From assembly GCF_900115285.1 (NCBI RefSeq), contig NZ_FOYW01000001.1, positions 410,376 to 474,375 of the forward strand: a DNA stretch of 64,000 bases. Direction: 5' to 3'. The translations under genes and the position numbers were made by a program. The stretch's first letter is position 1; the number at the start of each line of letters is the position of its first letter. The notes under the pieces are model-generated. The model was not told the DNA's origin. It saw nothing but the letters and a program-made list of their open reading frames with translations, and made no database searches. The DNA comes from Marinobacter daqiaonensis (lineage in GTDB: Bacteria; Pseudomonadota; Gammaproteobacteria; Pseudomonadales; Oleiphilaceae). Shown here piece by piece: positions 62,302 to 64,000 of the stretch.

Positions 62302-64000
62302 TCAGCGCGCCAGCATTTTCTGCAGCTGTTTCAGGGTTCGGGTATTGAGCAGATGCTTCTTTTCCATCCAGCCCCGGCGGGCCTGGGCCACTCCCAGGTG
62401 CATGAAATTCAGGTGGTCCACCGCATGGGCGTCTGTGGAAACGACGCCCGGCACGCCGGCGTCCCGCAGCATGCCTGCGTAACGGCCAGACAGGTCCAGC
62501 CGACTGGGCTGGGCATTCAGCTCCAGGCAACAGCCCCGTTCGGCGGCCGCTTCAACAATTGCCTCCAGATCGATCCGGTAGGCTTCGCGCCTGTTGATCA
62601 GGCGACCGGTGGGATGGCCAAGGATGTTGCATCGTGGGTTATCCATGGCCCGCAGCACCCGCTCCGTCTGCTTCTTCCGGGACAGGTCGAATTTGGAGTG
62701 AACCGAGCAGACCGTTAGATCGAGCTCATCCAGTACGTCATCAGGCAGATCCAGCCTGCCATCCTCCAGGATGTCCACTTCGATCCCCTTGAGTACACGA
62801 ATTCCGTCCAGCCCGTCGTTGAGTTCATCGATCTCTTCCATCTGTTGCCGCAGTCGCCTGGCGTCCAGGCCTTTGGCCATGGCCAGACGTTTCGAATGGT
62901 CGGTGATGGCGATGTACTCATAACCAAGGCGTTTCGCCTCCTCCGCCATTTCCCGGAGATCATTTCGGCCATCGGTGGCGCTGGTGTGAAGGTGCAGGTC
63001 GCCCCTTATGTCCTTCTCCTGCACCAGATCCGGTAGCCGGTCTCCCTGAGCGGCTTCGATTTCACCCCGGTTTTCCCGGAGTTCGGGAGGAATCCAGGGC
63101 AGTCCCACCTGCTCGAACACCTCCTCCTCGGTCTCCCCGGCGATGCGCTTACGGCCACGGTAGACGCCGTATTCGTTCACCTTCAGCTTGCGTTCGACAG
63201 CCATCTTCCGGATCGCGACGTTATGGGCCTTGGAGCCGGTAAAATAATGCAGCGCTGCGCCAAAACTGGCGGTTTTAACAACCCGCAGATCCACCTGCAG
63301 GCCGGATTTGAGATGAACGGTAGCGCGGGTTTTGCCCTGGGACGCCACCTCCGCCACTTCCGGATGACTGGTGAACCGCTCCATGACAGGCCCGCTGTCG
63401 TCGCAGGCCACCAGGATGTCCAGGTCTCCCACCGTGTCCCTGCGCCGGCGGTAACTTCCGGCCACCTCGATCCGACTGACTTCGTCCAGCTCATCCAGGT
63501 ACCGCACAAGGGGGCCAGCCACCTGCTCGGCCTCCCCCAGCAGGATACGCTGATCTTCCCGCTCACTGAGCCTGGCCACCTCATCCGCTATCTTTCGTTC
63601 CGTCTTGGGGCCGAAACCGGAGAGCTCCCGGATCCTGCCCTCTTCCGCCGCTTTCTCCAGCTCCTCCAGTGACCCGATTCCCAGTGCATCGTAAATGGCG
63701 CGGGTCCGCTTCGGCCCCAACTGGTCCAGACGCATCAGTTCAGTAAGCTGTTCGGGCACTTCCCCCTGTAACTCCTGCAACTGTGGCAGATTGCCGGTTT
63801 TCACGAGCTCCTCTATCTTTCCCGCAAGATCATCGCCAATACCCCTTATGGCCGTCAGGTCCTCGCCGTCGGCCACCATGGATTCGATGGGCCGGGAGGA
63901 GCCCTCCACAATGCTGGCGGCGTTGCGGTAGGCCCGCACCCGGAATTCATTGGCGTCCTGGATCTCCAACAAGTCGGCCAGTTCATGAAACCTGCGGGCG
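62302..64000 (-). CDS. polX: PolX-type DNA polymerase X with PHP domain (5' end outside window)
   Basis: About 566 residues visible; the frame is open to the right edge (ADLLEIQDANEFRVRAYRNAA is the normal start region, so only about 15-20 residues are missing). Domains: HhH 8-kDa part (about 15-120; IRGIGDDLAGKIEELV, GFGPKTERKIADEV), PolX palm/fingers with the nucleotidyl-transfer GSYRRRRDTVGDLDIL motif (two Asp), the thumb (LHYFTGSKAHNVAIRKMA) and a C-terminal PHP domain (about 330-560) with DLHLHTSATDGRND and CSVHSKFDL, supplying a 3'-exonuclease or AP-endonuclease activity. The family acts in base-excision repair. Monocistronic as far as visible. Confidence 0.93.
   Translation of the reverse strand, partial: ARRFHELADLLEIQDANEFRVRAYRNAASIVEGSSRPIESMVADGEDLTAIRGIGDDLAGKIEELVKTGNLPQLQELQGEVPEQLTELMRLDQLGPKRTRAIYDALGIGSLEELEKAAEEGRIRELSGFGPKTERKIADEVARLSEREDQRILLGEAEQVAGPLVRYLDELDEVSRIEVAGSYRRRRDTVGDLDILVACDDSGPVMERFTSHPEVAEVASQGKTRATVHLKSGLQVDLRVVKTASFGAALHYFTGSKAHNVAIRKMAVERKLKVNEYGVYRGRKRIAGETEEEVFEQVGLPWIPPELRENRGEIEAAQGDRLPDLVQEKDIRGDLHLHTSATDGRNDLREMAEEAKRLGYEYIAITDHSKRLAMAKGLDARRLRQQMEEIDELNDGLDGIRVLKGIEVDILEDGRLDLPDDVLDELDLTVCSVHSKFDLSRKKQTERVLRAMDNPRCNILGHPTGRLINRREAYRIDLEAIVEAAAERGCCLELNAQPSRLDLSGRYAGMLRDAGVPGVVSTDAHAVDHLNFMHLGVAQARRGWMEKKHLLNTRTLKQLQKMLAR

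Noticed and set aside
1..64000. tRNA, rRNA, or other structural RNA genes.
   Set aside because: I scanned the intergenic gaps for tRNA-like GGTTCGAATCC arms and rRNA blocks and found none; covariance-model search could not be run.

Overview
The window reads as chromosomal DNA of a free-living, GC-rich marine or halophilic gammaproteobacterium. Clues are the BCCT osmolyte transporter, malate:quinone oxidoreductase, a DUF479 ACP phosphodiesterase, a TIGR02647 protein, a GNAT-nitrilase fusion and CBM2-YceI-cytochrome proteins. A Marinobacter-like host is my guess from gene content; there is no rRNA or other taxonomic marker to test it. Genes are dense on both strands, mostly as short operons. 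I see no tRNA, rRNA, CRISPR array, prophage or complete insertion sequence.

Layout: 1-3905 is the end of a complex-I-like operon (NuoL/M/N-type subunits; the first runs off the left edge). 4061-6143 pairs a BCCT transporter with a universal stress protein. 6138-7451 is an ATP-grasp-like enzyme. 7574-9912 is a small cluster (permease, DUF302 protein, Met-rich secreted protein) suggestive of metal handling. 10146-11609 is mqo. 11642-14137 holds a probable selenoneine synthase (senA) and a hydrolase. 14552-18152 has secreted repeat proteins and an ACT protein. 18209-23635 is a detoxification-like island around an HxlR regulator, with two gene relics (a MATE transporter and an alcohol dehydrogenase). 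23932-25647 is selO. 25785-30177 has a cytochrome c, TPP-dependent E1 alpha/beta and a two-gene FMN/GAF regulator unit. 30632-41118 carries an ATP-grasp protein, oxidoreductases, lipid-linked enzymes, recQ and two periplasmic binding proteins. 41363-50700 runs from a GNAT-nitrilase fusion through a helix-hairpin-helix protein into a selenium block: an FAD-oxidoreductase/SelD fusion, senB and a PhnCDE-like putative selenium-oxyanion ABC transporter. 51339-53576 is an ABC-2 exporter plus DUF192. 54564-60242 is a secreted CBM2/YceI/cytochrome/DUF1592/DUF1552 operon. 60696-64000 contains TIGR02647, a secreted protein, rhomboid and PolX (running off the right edge).

The most coherent pathway is selenium metabolism. 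Uptake (47674-50700), activation to selenophosphate (SelD domain), selenosugar formation (SenB) and C-Se bond formation on hercynine (SenA, about 30 kb away) together make a near-complete route to selenoneine. Only an EgtD-type histidine methyltransferase is missing from the window.

The most striking undescribed structure is a 266-bp element at 60241-60506. It has about 30-bp imperfect terminal inverted repeats (28/30), a perfect flanking 5-bp direct repeat (AGCCT) and two long internal hairpins whose loops are related but whose stems are not. It lies between the DUF1552 gene and its rho-independent terminator and supplies two bases of that gene's stop codon. It looks like a non-autonomous mobile element of unfamiliar design.
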